Assembly: GCA_029959195.1 (NCBI GenBank)
Contig: CP114117.1
Coordinates: 2,356,001-2,420,000 of the forward strand
DNA from: Dictyophora rubrovolvata
Lineage: Eukaryota > Basidiomycota > Agaricomycetes > Phallales > Phallaceae
DNA: 64,000 nucleotides
Direction of reading: 5' to 3'
In this document: positions 10,642 to 25,495 of the stretch, piece after piece
How the letters are laid out: every line of letters begins with the position of its first letter
Position numbering within the stretch: position 1 is the stretch's first letter
Notes under the pieces: generated by a model
Told to the model about the DNA's origin: nothing
Database searches by the model: none
Seen by the model: only the letters and a program-made list of their open reading frames with translations
Made by a program: the position numbers and the translations under genes

Positions 10642-13600
10642 ATCCAATCCCCTCTTCTTTCGTGTAAAAAAAAAAGTCATGGCGGACTAGCTTCCTTTTC
10701 TTCATCTCTTCATCACTTCTCAGAATGAATATTTCTTGGCCATCACTCGAACACCTCGAACACTTCGTCATGCATCGGCTCTCAAATTAGCCTGTCTATC
10801 TCTCTCTCTCTCTATCAGCATCTGCATCATCATTATCGTCGCCGTCGTCTCAATAGCAATAACAACTGAACAAAAATTACTCGCATCTCATCTATTTATT
10901 CCAGATGATCTCTTTTCCCTCGTGCCATTCATCTACTTGTCCTTTCACAGAAAAACTCAAACCGAACACACCCACGTGTATCATGTCACGATCTTTATCC
11001 ACATTCATTTTAACGATTTTCATACTTCTTTTTCTTTTCTGTTTGTCTATCACACAAGCTGCAATTGGGTTTCAACGTCGACAATGTTTTCTATTAAAAA
11101 AAATTTCTTTGTTGAATCATTATTCATTTCGGCATTTTCTCGAGTTCGAATTCGTTTTTATTATTTGTGTTGTTTTTTAGTGTGTACTAGAAGAGTCCGA
11201 TTAGCAGAAAAAAAAAGGGGGGTCGGACGTCCAAATAATAAAGAATGATATTTGTTTAGGGCAGAAACTACAAAACGGGAAACCTTACTTTAATAATACT
11301 ACATACGAAAATGGTCGTGTCGCATCTTTTCTGTTATTGTCATGCTGGACCTTGTTGTTGTATACCAAGCAAAGCATATAATATATTTTATTTGAACAAA
11401 CGGGAACGAGGAAAAGTATACATATGAGTTTTGTCAAACCATGTACAGTTGCGGTGCAGTCAAACGACATGCTTGTGTATGGCCGAGTATTGTTCTTTTT
11501 CTGGAACTACGAACCTTGCACTGAGATTGCATCGGTTAGTTAACGTTGAAAGTCTGAAAGCGGATTGGACTGGGGCCTATTGGGGGTTGGGGAAAAGTAT
11601 TCTGGGAACCTATCTGACACGTGCGCGAGGAACGCGGTCTTGAATGGTTTGCGATCCGTTAGTAATTGACTTACGGAACACTATATTAATGCACGTTCTC
11701 AGTGCGTGTTGAACAGGTGGATCCTGGTAAATCTATAATCTAATTCAAAAGCTTCCCTTTTCACCAGAAAAATATTGATACACGGTCTTCCGAAGCAGAC
11801 CATCTTGCTAAAAGAGTGTTACCGTCTCCTTCGGCGACGGGCGTCTTCGCACGTTGGTGAGGAAGCCGCCAGTGACTTAGTGACTAGTGACTCGGGAGAG
11901 AAGAAGAAGAAGAATGTATGTAATGGCATTTTACACGCATGTTAACCTATGTTAACATTGATTGTACAGAAGACAGAACATCTTGTATGGAAGTCTTTGA
12001 ACGTTGACGACCGATTTTGCAATCAATAACCGAAAAGGTGGCATGTCTCTGACTGTCCATGTTGAGGGTTTAGTCCCTGCTACTGATTCTCCCGAGTCGG
12101 AAAGAGTAAAGATTTATTCTATGTGGCAGTGGATCAACTTGAAAGAGCACTGGCCGGGGATGGCAGCATTTCACTGGATAACGGGGGGTTCTGCCCAGTG
12201 TGCCCTGTTAAACCTGCAGGCTCGGATCCGGTGGCCCATGGTATGTAGTATATCGGGAGATGTCAAAAGTGTTTAGAATTTGAAGCGCAATAGTAAAGAC
12301 AATTGATTCACATGAGTATCCATGACCAAAAACTATAAGATATAAGATGGCATTGATTGAATGCCTATTCTTACGGGAGAGGCTGTGGGAACCTGTTGCG
12401 AAGAATGACAGATTTACATAAGATGAGTACATAGAGGGGTTTATGTAAAATGAGCAGCAGTTTTCTTTTCCCTTTTCCCGGTACTGAAGTCAGGTGAAGC
12501 TCTGATGCTGGATGAAAATACTACTATAAGTAACGGTGGTTAAATATTGCGAACTGCTGAGGTTAGTGACCACTGCCGGTGACCATTTGGCACGTGGTTA
12601 TTCCTGCGATAACTCCCGCGTACATAAGCAGGACTTATCCTCGCTCGATCAGTCGGATAACCTCTAGCACTTGACGTCAACGATGCCGGTGACGGCCCCA
12701 CTGAAATTCCTTGCAGTTAGTTACGAGTAGCTGCGCCTTTAAACAGATACTCAAGTGTTATAATAGGAGGACTTCAATGTAAATCTATGATGTAAGTAAA
12801 AGCACAATTACTCTCCTGGCCAGAACCCATTGTTTTTTTCTTTCTTAGTAAGCTCCGGAGGCGTTTTTGTCATAGTTTCTACAATGTTCTGGAGTGCCAG
12901 ATGGACTTTTTGAATTTCCAAGTGTCTCATCCTTTTCTCCGACTTCCGACTCCAGTTTTGCATAAAAATAGACTACGCATTCATGCGTCAGTAGATTTAC
13001 TAGTGAGTCGGCGATCAAACATGGGCTGGGACATTGAAAAGTGTTGACAGCCTAAATACCAAGGCAAACTAAACCCTAAGGAGATATCACTTGCCACTGA
13101 CACCGGCAGGAGTGAGTTTCCAAGTTGCCTAAAAGAGTGCTGGTATGTAATGTGGTTGATGACCGTGTCGACTTTGTACTGTCTATCCCATAAGCAGTGT
13201 TCGATACCTGGCGCAGAGTTAGCGACTCCTGGCTCCCATGGTACTTATGCCGGAACGCTAACTCAACAGTGTTGAATAAACTATTATAAATGGAGGGTGC
13301 CCGGGATCGGTATTACCGTTACGAACTGAATGCTGACGCTGGCTGATTTTATCTTAGTCTCGTCCTTCAGGGTCCCAAACAATGCTTGTTTCCCCCCTGC
13401 TTGGAATTGTGCTAAATTCAAGTACGCTTTTGTTTATAGTTGCTTAACCATATAATTCGTGTGGTCCAACCTCATCAAGTCGTACGGACTCGTTGCGTCC
13501 GGCTACAAAAGATTGGATATCAGCTTCACGGCAATTTGGACGGTTAGAATTAACTTACCCTAACGACACGCTACACAGTGTTTACTTCGATCCTTACTTC

Positions 13601-14322
13601 ACCACCAGCTTTTTTTGTAAAAAAAAAAAAAATAAACGTTCGCCTCAGGTCCCAAAGGATGACAAGATGGCCATGCGCAAATGCAGATGCCAAGTCTTGG
13701 CAATCCCCTCAATTGCCAATTTGAGAGGCGATCATATGATTTTCAATGCAATAGAACCAATGATTTGGTGAAGGACTATATCCGTTAACCTTTTTGCGCT
13801 GATATCCCCCTGTCTTGTTGTATGACATCGGCCCGCACTAAATCTGGTAACTGACCCGCCGCAAGTACTTGCACATGAGGGCCACTAGGTGCATATAGGA
13901 GCACTGCTTATTTTATATCAAGAATTTTATCAGTTATGTCGATGTCGCGTATCTCATGCACAATATGCCAAGAAGCGATGTTGATCATACTAGCAAGAAC
14001 TTGCCAAACTTATAATAATAGTGTTCTTGCAGTGAACAGGGACTACTCTCATAATAAAGTGCAATTCAGCTTCAGGTTTTTGTTTTGCAAAAACATTTGC
14101 TACAATTTGTATTGTCTAGTTACTAAGTAATACCAACGTTATTGGAGAGTAGATAATCGAAACAAAGTGGGAATAGAGTTAAAAGTACATTTGCTTGCGA
14201 GTTATAATATATGCAAAACTAATAAGTCAGTGGTGAAGTACGAAACTTGGGATGTTAGAGACCCAAACGCTATAACTTTTTATTTCTATGAGGTCGTCGA
14301 CCAAAGGCCATTCGCCATTTTT
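10642..14322. other. gene-poor interval of 3.7 kb
   Basis: After a pyrimidine-rich trailer (TCTCTCTC near 10800), no protein-coding segment can be supported on either strand. Open frames are short and often lack an ATG. Small structures are visible: TGACTAGTGACT-type repeats at 11867-11890, a GCCGGTGAC octamer-like motif twice near 12570-12700, and a 9-bp perfect inverted repeat (GAGTTAGCG ... CGCTAACTC) near 13214-13264. None defines a known transposon. It may be old, decayed mobile DNA or non-coding RNA territory. Confidence 0.4.
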
Positions 14323-16378
14323 TTATAATGCAACTCCGTACTGGATATCATTATTCTCCGGCAAGTCAGATAATGGTCGTCGAGGACCACCGCGTCGAGG
14401 CCGATAAGAATCTGATTCGTCTTCTAAACGAGGTAAACTTTCTCTATATTTTGATCTCCTGCTTCTCGGCGCATTGCTAGGGCCATTAATATCCCGCAAT
14501 TGTCCTCTTGATTCGACAGGGGGAATAGTTGCATCAAACGACCGAGCCGAGTCAGGTGTGGAAGCCGGTGAATTACGGAGGGACGGACAGTTTTCAAAAC
14601 TGGATGTCGAAGACGACGGTCCTCTCGCGATAACGAGACGTGGCGATTCTTTTTCTCGATAAGCAGGGAGATCGCAGGCAAGTTCATCTCGGCGATGACC
14701 ACTCTCGGTGTAAAGTTGGTTGTACGGAGGAAGATGAGAAGACGAGTGAGGTGTGGAAGAGCGAGATGAGGACGTAGAAGAGCGCGATTGGGGCGTCGGG
14801 GGGCGAACACCACGGGCGTTCGGAATAACCTGATGACCGTGACGTGGGATAGGTATCGGTGAGGTAGAGGAGAGACGACGTGAATGATTGTGAACTTGAG
14901 GAGAAGAAGAGACTGAAAAGAATGGCGATCCTAAAGACGACGATATCTTCGGTGATACATTGACAAATTCGAGGGGAACAACAAAGGCTAAATCATCCAT
15001 TAGAGTTGCTGTGGGATGTTCATAACCAACAGTAACACGGATGCGCATCTGGTGCTGGATTTCAAAAAGAGGACCATTAGTCGTAATACGTCTCAAAGCG
15101 CTTTTGGCATTTCCAGTATCACGCGCGACGGGAATATCAACGTCCATTCGGACCCAACCATCTTCAAAGCTTGCACCCTGCGGTTCTCCATCAGGTCCAC
15201 GAGCTTTGAAAGTGCGACTTGCATCAGAAGGGACAAGACTGCGTTCTCGGGGAATCAGTTTGCCTGTAGGTGGCGTCGCTACCAAGCCAAGATCGAACAG
15301 ATTCCCGAGATGATTATGAGGCGCTCGTAGTGGAACGTTGGGCGGCTGCTCAGAAGGTGGAGGAAGTGGAAAGCGTGAAGTATAGCCGGGTGAAGGTGAA
15401 GTGCTAGATAATAAAGATTAAGAATGCGAGGATAACACGTTAAAATTTTTGATTAACATACTGAAACTTTTCAACCTGCACGATATCAGTCTCGAGGGAG
15501 TATACTTTAAGATTATTACGAATTTGCTGGTTACCGTATCGGCAGCGTAAACGAATTGTTAAAGGAACCAGAGCATCGGTCATAGCGATACGGCTCGGAA
15601 TGATGGCATGCAATTGCACAGAGCGGAGAACATCCGAAGGTAGATTAGTCAAACGATCAGGGGTCGCTTGAACAGCAAAAGTGGAAGTTGGGAATCTGGA
15701 CTCTGAAGCTTCCGAGTCCTCCGAGTTAGTAGGAGGAGAAATATAACGCGCAATGCGAATGGGAACATGTTCCGCGTGTATTGCGCGAGGCTTGTGAGGG
15801 TTGCGACGTACGACCGAGCATAGATTGCTCCAAACACTTGATCCCGATGGGTTAAGCGAGTTTGGAAGCGAATCTTCTATTTCAGTTGCGGATAGGAATC
15901 GTGCACGTGCAGAAAGGCCGTAAGTAACACCTGCTGGGTGCTTTTCATCGTCTTCTCCGGACAAGCAGGTGGATGGTAACCAGCCAGGAATTGCTAGGTT
16001 GAAGACAATTCGCCATTCCGCGTTTTGTGAATCAGGAGTGATCGGGATAGGCTTCTTTGGTGCTACAAGTTCTTTAGTGAGGGTAAAGATTCGTAGTGGC
16101 ACGTAGCCAACGCCATTGATAATTAACTCGGATTGGCCTTCAAAACTCAATTCCAAGGAGGCTAAAAACAAATCCTGCGATGGCTGTTTGGCAAGGCCAA
16201 AAACCGTGGATGGTGTGCATTTTATAGAAACATGTCCCGATAGTGAATAAGCCGAGCTTGGATTACGAGTTTAGTTCAACCATCCAGGTTTCCTAGGTGC
16301 AGCCACTCACGAAGTATCAGGTTCCTCGTACATGTCCAAAGAGTGAGATAATGGTTCTATTGAGATGGAAATATGCAT
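14323..16378 (-). CDS. arrestin-like (alpha-arrestin domain) protein
   Basis: Three exons (16311-16378, 15462-16256, 14323-15403) make 647 residues. The N-terminal 390 residues look like arrestin N and C beta-sandwich domains: ISIEPLSHSLDMYEEPDTS, LSGHVSIKCTPST, LELSFEGQSEL, then FDLGLVATPPTGKLIPRER and a beta-strand-rich C domain with HQMRIRVTVGYEH. The last 250 residues are Ser/Pro/Arg-rich and disordered, with a possible PY-like PPYNQLY sequence. Fungal alpha-arrestins bring HECT ligases such as Rsp5 to membrane transporters through PY motifs, so an adaptor role is an inference. The start at 16378 is the only ATG in the first exon before the conserved part; an open frame without motif continues upstream. 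Confidence 0.72.
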
Positions 16379-17310
16379 TGTTGTAAAAGATCTTCCGCCA
16401 CCAAGCACTAGAAGGGAACAGTTGCGGGGAGCAGGACTACGATGCAGTGATTTTCCAACGAAAGTGGTTTTTAAATACTGGAAAGCTTCCGAGAACAAAA
16501 GAGACGGAAAGAGGTTACATAAAAAGATCAAGTTCCCAAGATTGGATAGAAAATCGCAGCCGAGATGATTCCTCTTTTTGTTTTCATTTTCAGGACAATT
16601 GTGAAGAGCACCGATGACGCCCGAATCCGGTAGCCGAGTCCTAATTAGTACACACAAGAAACTACCCGTGCCAGTGCTTTCAAGGCTTTTTCTTTGTCAA
16701 CTGCAGCACATTTTTTTCTCTTTCCATGAAAATCGTGTTTTGTAATGAGATTATTAGATATATTCTGTCTGTTTAGTGCCAGTCACAACGAGGTTTGTGA
16801 GGCTGAAACTTACTTGATTCACAAAGTTCGTCGTTTTGGTCATGGCTGTCCGCCTTATTGTTCGCTACTCGGCTAACAAAAGAACCTAATATGGTGCTTG
16901 TCCATCACAAAATCAGGATGGTTGGTTCACAGGGACGACATGATTTAGATTTGGAATACAATAGGCACCTGTCACGTGACGTGACACACGCTCAGAAAAG
17001 TTTGGAGAAAATGCTCGTTTGACAGTTTTTTACGTTTGGCACGCGTGTTTGGGCGCAGTTTGTAAATAATTATTTTTGATGAAAACTTGTATGTAAACCT
17101 CGAACCTTTCTCTAGCCATTTACCTCTGATGTGTATTTGAATTCCATGCGCGGCTCGCGCACGACCTAATCAGACACGTGGCTTGGTCCACTTCACAAAG
17201 ATAATTTGATTTTTTTTTGTGGTGCACGCCTGAAAGGCAGCGTACAAAACGGCAGTATGCACAATAGAGTAGATTTAGATAAAAAAAATTTCAGATATAT
17301 CTATAAGCGT
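16379..17310. other. intergenic between arrestin start and ATP2 end
   Basis: No gene is supported over this 0.93 kb. It carries the arrestin promoter, and most of it is AT-rich. A CACGTG-containing dyad lies at 16971-16985. Confidence 0.45.
16971..16985. promoter_or_regulatory. CACGTG palindrome with overlapping second half site
   Basis: The sequence GTCACGTGACGTGAC contains a perfect 10-bp palindrome GTCACGTGAC with an E-box core (CACGTG) and an overlapping CGTGAC repeat. Such boxes bind fungal bHLH factors of the Cbf1/Pho4 type. It lies about 590 bp upstream of the arrestin start, so its target is uncertain and function is inferred only. Confidence 0.3.
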
Positions 17311-19331
<2,021 letters not shown>

Positions 19332-19855
19332 GTGGATGCACTCTGTACGAGTCTACGGACGCGGAGCGGGATAAGGTAGAAATCGAAAAAACCGACTTTT
19401 GCGAAACGTTACTCAATCCCAATATCCGGCGCGCTACGCCTCAAACTCCGACTCGGTTCCAATGTATGAAAGTTGAGTGGAAGTGAAAGCATGAATGAAG
19501 TATACTTCAGAGTTGTCGTTAGCATCAGTCTAGGGTTATTTTCTACTTGTATCATGAAAGAGAGGATATATAAACGATTGATGACTTTCCAACAATTAAA
19601 CCCTCACTATTTGGGAAAGATAAAGTACTTAAATAATACTCTGGATATGTATGATTTTATTGGCCACAAGCGACTAGTTTTCATATCAGCTACAACGTGT
19701 ATATACGGAGCATGTACAATTGCCAAAGGAAAGTCAAGTTGCCTCTTGACTTGACTCGAGCGCTAAATAACGAGGAAACACGTCCAGTGGGGTCCACAAG
19801 GAGACATAGCAACATACAACACGTCCCTCGTGTTCATTGACAACTAGTCACTATT
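19332..19855. promoter_or_regulatory. shared upstream region of ATP2 and CTF18
   Basis: Divergent promoter interval between ATP2 (minus) and CTF18 (plus). It holds a TATATAAA-like string near 19566, about 290 bp upstream of the proposed CTF18 ATG, which is too far to assign as its TATA box. No coding segment is supported. Confidence 0.45.
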
Positions 19856-22800
19856 ATGACTGAAGTCGATAATTTCACGCAGAATGACCTTTTTGTGTCA
19901 AACGGGCTCTTATCAGAGTCGTCTTTTATTCCTAATGGCTTATTGGATGACAATTCACCTCGGCTGCAACAAGAAGATCCGCAGGATTTAGAACGCATGT
20001 ATACTGCTGTCGGCTTTTAATTGCGACTAAGTCATTATACAGAAAATAAAGCAACCCACGACTCTCAAATGGCAGTGGACGATATGTTCATACCTAATGG
20101 TCTGTTAACAAATGACTCTCAAACTCTGGGTAAGCGGTCTCGCCCGCCGCCATTTATGCTCAAGTTCACGCAGTTCCCCAGGAGATTCGCTGCCAAATCC
20201 CTCTCAAATACTAGCACTATTTTCGAATCATGAGACGAATATACCAGCAACGAGTTCAAATTACCCCACCGTAACCTCGTCTTCGACACCGTTTCCTCTA
20301 CCACTTCCACCTCTGAAAGCGGTGGATTTCGATGGGAAGCCAGTCTTTATCATGCGAAAAAAGCGAAAGATTGAAAAAAGGGTATTGAATTTTACTTTGT
20401 AACGTTTTTCGTAACGTCGCTTGTAGATTGACTATTCTGAAGCTCCAGATGGAAACGTCAATCAAGCTGTCTAACATGCTAGAGGTTCCTATCCACAAAC
20501 TAATGGAACAGTTGTCTTTCGTTACTGCCGCCCAGAACACAAATCAGTGCGCTGACTCTTGTTATTTCTTATCAATCGTCATTTACTTCAATCAGGGTTC
20601 AGCAATTCCGTCAAGCTAATGCCCCCGAAGAGAGATTGTGGGTTGATCGATATAAGCCACAACGCTTTGTAGATCTTCTTGGTGACGAAGTCAATGAATA
20701 CATACTTCCTTCTGTGAATCATATGCTCATTGTTCCTGTAGAGAGTACATCGGGAAGTGTTATCGTGGGTCAAAGAATGGGATTATTGTGTGTTTGGAAG
20801 AAGACGACCTGCAGGTAAATTGCGAGGTAAAGAAGGAGTAGGTGTACGTGGAAACTCGCAAAACATTTAACTTTTTCTATGCACTAAACCGTAGCAGGTT
20901 GAAATAGAGGACCAATATCATCGACCAAAAGAAAAGGTAAGCAATCTCATCTTCTCTTTTTGTTTTAATACGTCTCTTATACTACCTAGATATTATTACT
21001 CTCTGGGCCCCCTGGTTTGGGAAAAACTACACTAGCTCACATCATTGCAACACAAGCGGGATACGACGTACTCGAAATTAATGCTAGGTTGTGTGCCAAG
21101 ATCGCGTGCTAGCCCTTATACTTACCGTATTAAGTGATGCCCGTTCTGCTCAAGTGGTCGACGATCGAATACGACCAGCTTTGGAATCTGGCTCAATTGT
21201 TGGAAGTAGAAAGCCCGTTCTTCTTGTAGTTGATGAGATTGATGGCGCCACAGGTGGCGGGGACAACGTAAGCCATTTTCGAAGCAATCGTGGCGGAAGT
21301 CTAAAACCATTCCCAACTAGACGAGCGGTTTCGTTCAAAAACTTCTTCAGCTAACATTCGACAAACCAAAACCAAAAACAAAAGGTTTTTTGTTTTATTA
21401 CTAATCCTAAACAAAGGCTAATGACCGTCTTATGTAGGACGACGTAAGAAGGATCACTCGCGTCCCCTTCTACGGCCTATTATTGCGATCTGCAATGACT
21501 TATATGCATCAGCTTTATCTCGGTTGCGACAACACGCAAGGATTATACGGTTTAATCGCCCATCAGATGTACGCTTGGTAAAGCGACTTCGAGAAATATG
21601 TGAAAATGAGGGTCTACATGCCGACTCGAGGGCTTTAACCACTCTAGTTGGTCTGGCTCAGAGTGATATAAGAGGATGTTTAAACACGCTTCAGGTATGG
21701 TATGACTCTCCTTCTTTTTGACAAACTCTCATAGTCATGGCAGTTCATTAAAAGCAAAACTCGACATATAACAGAACCGATCGTCCGAGCGGCTGGTGCA
21801 GGGATGAAAGAAGCAGATGCTTCATTATCTTCTGTTTTAAATGACCTATTTGCGCCACTATCGAAACGACGAGTTCTCGAAATGGGCTTGACAGAAGTCC
21901 AAGAAGCATGTTATGTGAATCGTCTTAATCGAGATCTCGAAGCCTCAGGAACTTTAGATAAAGTTGCAATTGGTATGTAAATTCTTTTATCTAGACGTTA
22001 ATGACAATTCTAAAATAATAGGTTGCTTCGAGCATTTTCTCAGTGTAAATACACACGAGCCGACATTGGAACGTTATGAAAAAGCCTACGACTGGCTAGT
22101 TTCTTTTGACATTTTTTCAGGAACAATGCGGTCAGAAAGGGAATATGCATTGTTGCCTTACCTTTCTTACACCCTAATACCCTTTTATTCATTGTTTGCT
22201 GAGAAAGGTGGCTTAAGGGTTGAACGTCCTAAAGTATATTGGGAAGTAAGTAAAATCCAGCCCTCAAAGAAAGGTATCAACTAACAAATTTATAGCATTT
22301 CAACCTGGCGAAAAGTAATGAAGAAATTGCAAATGCTCTAATCAAGGCTGTAACGGGTGTTAATACAGTAAAGGGTGGGCAGATTGGGTATAGGCACCTA
22401 ACAATGGGCACTATCATGACCCTCGAGTTCCTACCCTTGCTGAATAGAATTGTTTCGCCACCATTACGACCAGAAAGTTTTTTCTGCTTGTGTTTCACGG
22501 AAGACCTAACTGACGCGCACCCGTATAGGTAAATAGCCAAATTGTCAAGCCGGAAGAGAAAGCAATCCTAAATCGCTTGGTGGATATCATGGTAGCACTA
22601 GAATTACGATTCGTCCACGAAAGAGTGGATGACGGTACTTTAGTATATAGATTGGAACCGTAAGAAAGCCGTTGCTTCTCGCCGGAAGACATTGGCTGAC
22701 AATGTTTTCTCTAGCCCAATTGACGTTTTCATTACGTACGATAACAAACGAGCTGTTGATGTTCCGATGTCTCGCTATGCTGTTCGCAAGATGGTTGCTG

Positions 22801-23326
22801 CTGAGGTCAGTCTTTGTCCTCTTTTATTGATCGTATATGTATATTCCGTTTTTGTTTCAAGATCGACAAGGCTTTAATTGCCAAACAAGCTGAAACTGTC
22901 GACAAAGGGTCCATGTCGAGAGTGGACTTTTTCAGGTATTTATTATTTATCAAGGTTTCCTAGAGACCTAATGTTTGCGTTAACAGAAATAAACGGAAAG
23001 AAGCAGCGGAAGAATTAACTAACTCTCGGGAAGAAAAATCGAAGACGACCCTCAAGTCATCTGAACAGAAAATCGACCCAGCTGACAAGGTATTGCCTTA
23101 GTGCCATTTTTTAGAATAAATTAATGTGCTAAAATAAAGAACTAATCACAAGCCCCCAACCGATTTTTTCGGTCGTCCTATCCTGACGGCGGAGTCGACT
23201 ATTACAGCGCGCACAGTTTCTCAGCCGTCCACTCAACCCAACTTCAAAGTTGTGTATCGATTCAAGGAAGGAAACTCAGCGGCTGTACGTAGACCTGTTA
23301 AAATTGAAGCATTTTTGTGTCCGTAG
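19856..23326 (+). CDS. CTF18: alternative RFC large subunit Ctf18
   Basis: From the ATG at 20069, eighteen exons close in phase to 788 residues ending at 23326. Ctf18 replaces Rfc1 in the Ctf18-RFC clamp loader, which loads PCNA and supports sister-chromatid cohesion and the replication checkpoint. Seen: [19 protein letters not shown], Walker A GPPGLGKT, Walker [20 protein letters not shown], the RFC-box region [11 protein letters not shown], and a typical tail DFFGRPI. Exons include 20742-20843, 20990-21087, 21135-21267, 21438-21694, 21735-21972 and 22022-22245. The 5' end is unsure: an in-frame segment from ATG 19856 carries FVSNGLL and FIPNGLL, echoed by FIPNGLL after 20069. Joining them would need a 33-bp intron over a stop at 20018-20020. 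The acceptors near 20448 and 22536 are also choices between options. Confidence 0.88.
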
Positions 23327-23491
23327 ACACGGGCTACTACTTATACTTTAATGCTAACGTCGTGCGATGCTCATATAATAAACACATAAAAAGATGTTCA
23401 TTGTACAATTACAACACCATATGATTTCGAAAGTACAACATTGTTTTCAAATCTTAGATCTACATATGCTGTTTCTCGTCCTCTAACACTG

Positions 23492-25495
23492 CTAACTCGA
23501 AAGTGAACCCGATCGCGATCCATCGTTTATATCGATCCAGCTATCCAAAAGAACATGCAAATCGCGCTCATTCCCACTGGCATGTGATTGTCCAGACAGA
23601 CTTTCGACATCGGCTTCAGAAGAAACATCCGATGTCGCGGAATTATGTCCAGATTCCTCTGCGGTAGACGACAGATGGGAGGCAGCTTCATCAATATTCT
23701 CAATTAAACGGGGAGGCGGCGGTCTCAAAGGAGCGGGTGCTTGTGTCGGGATAGAGCTTGGGAGTGGTACAGCGGGATTCGCCCTAGTTACAAAATGCCT
23801 CATAGCAATTATAGCATGTGGTATGTAAAGCAAGTTATCCACCAATGTGGGAGGGAAATGGGAAACAAAGGAGTAGGCGGTGGCTATATTTTACGCTGAG
23901 TAAAACGGAATGCACTAAGGAGAGAGAGAACATTACCTCCAGAACCGATTCCAAATCTATCGCCCCTCACCCAGTTATGAATGCGGCCCCATACCTTGAG
24001 CAATAATCGATTTCCAGTAGCAAAACGGAAGTCCTCTCTAAAGCCATAGCCATAGCCCTTACCCCTAGTGCCTTGGCTAACAACACTGATAACGGCGTTC
24101 ACAAATACGCTCGTATGTACAGGATTTCGCGGCGATAACCGCGATTGCTCTATGCTGGCTTCGAATGAGGCAGCATAAGCTTCCTTCCCAGACTCAGACC
24201 AGGATATGGTGAGAGATTGGGGATCGTCAGCTGATACAGGGCCTTTCGAAGAGCCAACTCGACTTGAGTACCCTACGGCTCCCACGTCAATTATCACTAC
24301 TTTCGGAGATGGCGAGTGATTTGAATCATTATGAGCATCGATTGTTTGAAGTTCTCGACGGAGAATCTCGGCCCCACGAATAGTTGCGGCAGTACTCATC
24401 GATTCTTGACTGGTGAACGGAACTCCGACCCGGGATGCGATAGCTGGTACGCAGAATATAATACTCCCGCGTATGTTTGGACCTAGAGATGCTCTCTCCT
24501 GACGTAACTGAGGTAAAAGGCCTTGAACAGCATGAAAAGGGGTGATATGACTGCGAGTAAGGTAGGGGAGGTAACTATCCGTTAGCGGAACGGACTCTAC
24601 AGGACACGGAGCAGGTGGGGGAAACAACGCAGCAAGAGAGATGATTGACTGCAAATAACAAGCGGAATGGGTTAAGGTATAAGGATCCCCCGAAGCTGTA
24701 AGTGGAAATCGCATTAAACGCGCAGAGGTAATCGACTTTAGGAAAATGTTGACTGAAGCGGGCTCCAAAGCAAAAAATGTCAGCATGTATAGCATGATAC
24801 TATAATGGTGCGAAAGTTACCTCCTCAAGATCAAGAACAAGAGGAAGGGTGTAACCTTTGGACTTGGATTGTAAAACTTCGCCGGCTTGCTTGGATGAAA
24901 CGGTGGCATAAACCAGATAGCCTTGGGCCTCTAAACCAAGGATTAAGGAAAGACCAAGAGGATGGTCTGCGCCCAAAACAACTAAACGAGACAGGTTCGA
25001 ATACGTAACATTTCTAGCACCCCAATTTAAGACATACCGACAATCTGATGTCTCTTTCCGTTTTCACCTTCAGCCAATCTTGTGTAATAGCGTTTCAGTC
25101 TTGGCATGCTGTACCATATCAAGAGATTACTGCTGATGACGCCCGCGCTAGCACCAACGACTATCCATTTATGGTCGCTTAACCATTGCCATAAAGATGG
25201 TGGCGGGGTCGGTACAGGTGGTGGGGGTGGAGGCGGGATTTTGAAGGAACCCAAACCAGGGATACCAGGGATTCGTGGTAATGATGGAGGCCCGAATCGT
25301 GTTATATCGTCCCAAACTCGATACGCAACCTCTCGGAGATGAGGCAAGTCTGGTGCGACGCTCGTCAGTGATGATGAGAGAAACTCTTCGACCGAAACGA
25401 AGTATGATTCAATTTGCTCGATAGTTGTTCCTACGTTGGGATGTAAGCATTGGATATTAAACCTCTAGAAGGTAATAATGTATTTACGCACCCAT
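23492..25495 (-). CDS. DUF1776 family membrane-anchored dehydrogenase-like protein
   Basis: Five exons (25492-25495, 25038-25430, 24821-24981, 23937-24762, 23492-23883) close in phase to 591 residues. The family (PF08643) is fungal, related to short-chain dehydrogenases, and has no settled function. Visible parts: an N-terminal helical stretch (IEQIESYFVSVEEFLSS), a proline run (PPPPPPPVPTPPP), one membrane span (WIVVGASAGVISSNLLIWY), a Rossmann-like VVLGADHPLGLSLILGLEAQ, and a Ser-rich acidic tail. The first coding exon is only ATGG followed by a GTGCGT donor; the next exon has no ATG before the conserved part, so this tiny exon is required unless translation starts elsewhere. The gene is divergent from the phosphodiesterase gene, which has the same arrangement. 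Confidence 0.78.

Noticed and set aside
10736-11248. 170-codon open frame after the Ecl1-like gene with a hydrophobic N-terminus
   Set aside because: It begins at TTG, is built on CT-rich and T-rich simple sequence, and has no motif; it looks like the 3' trailer.
20425-20490. Apparent +1 frameshift in CTF18 between [15 protein letters not shown] and [10 protein letters not shown]
   Set aside because: Using the later acceptor CTCCAG at 20448 joins the upstream exon to [14 protein letters not shown] in phase, so no frameshift is needed.
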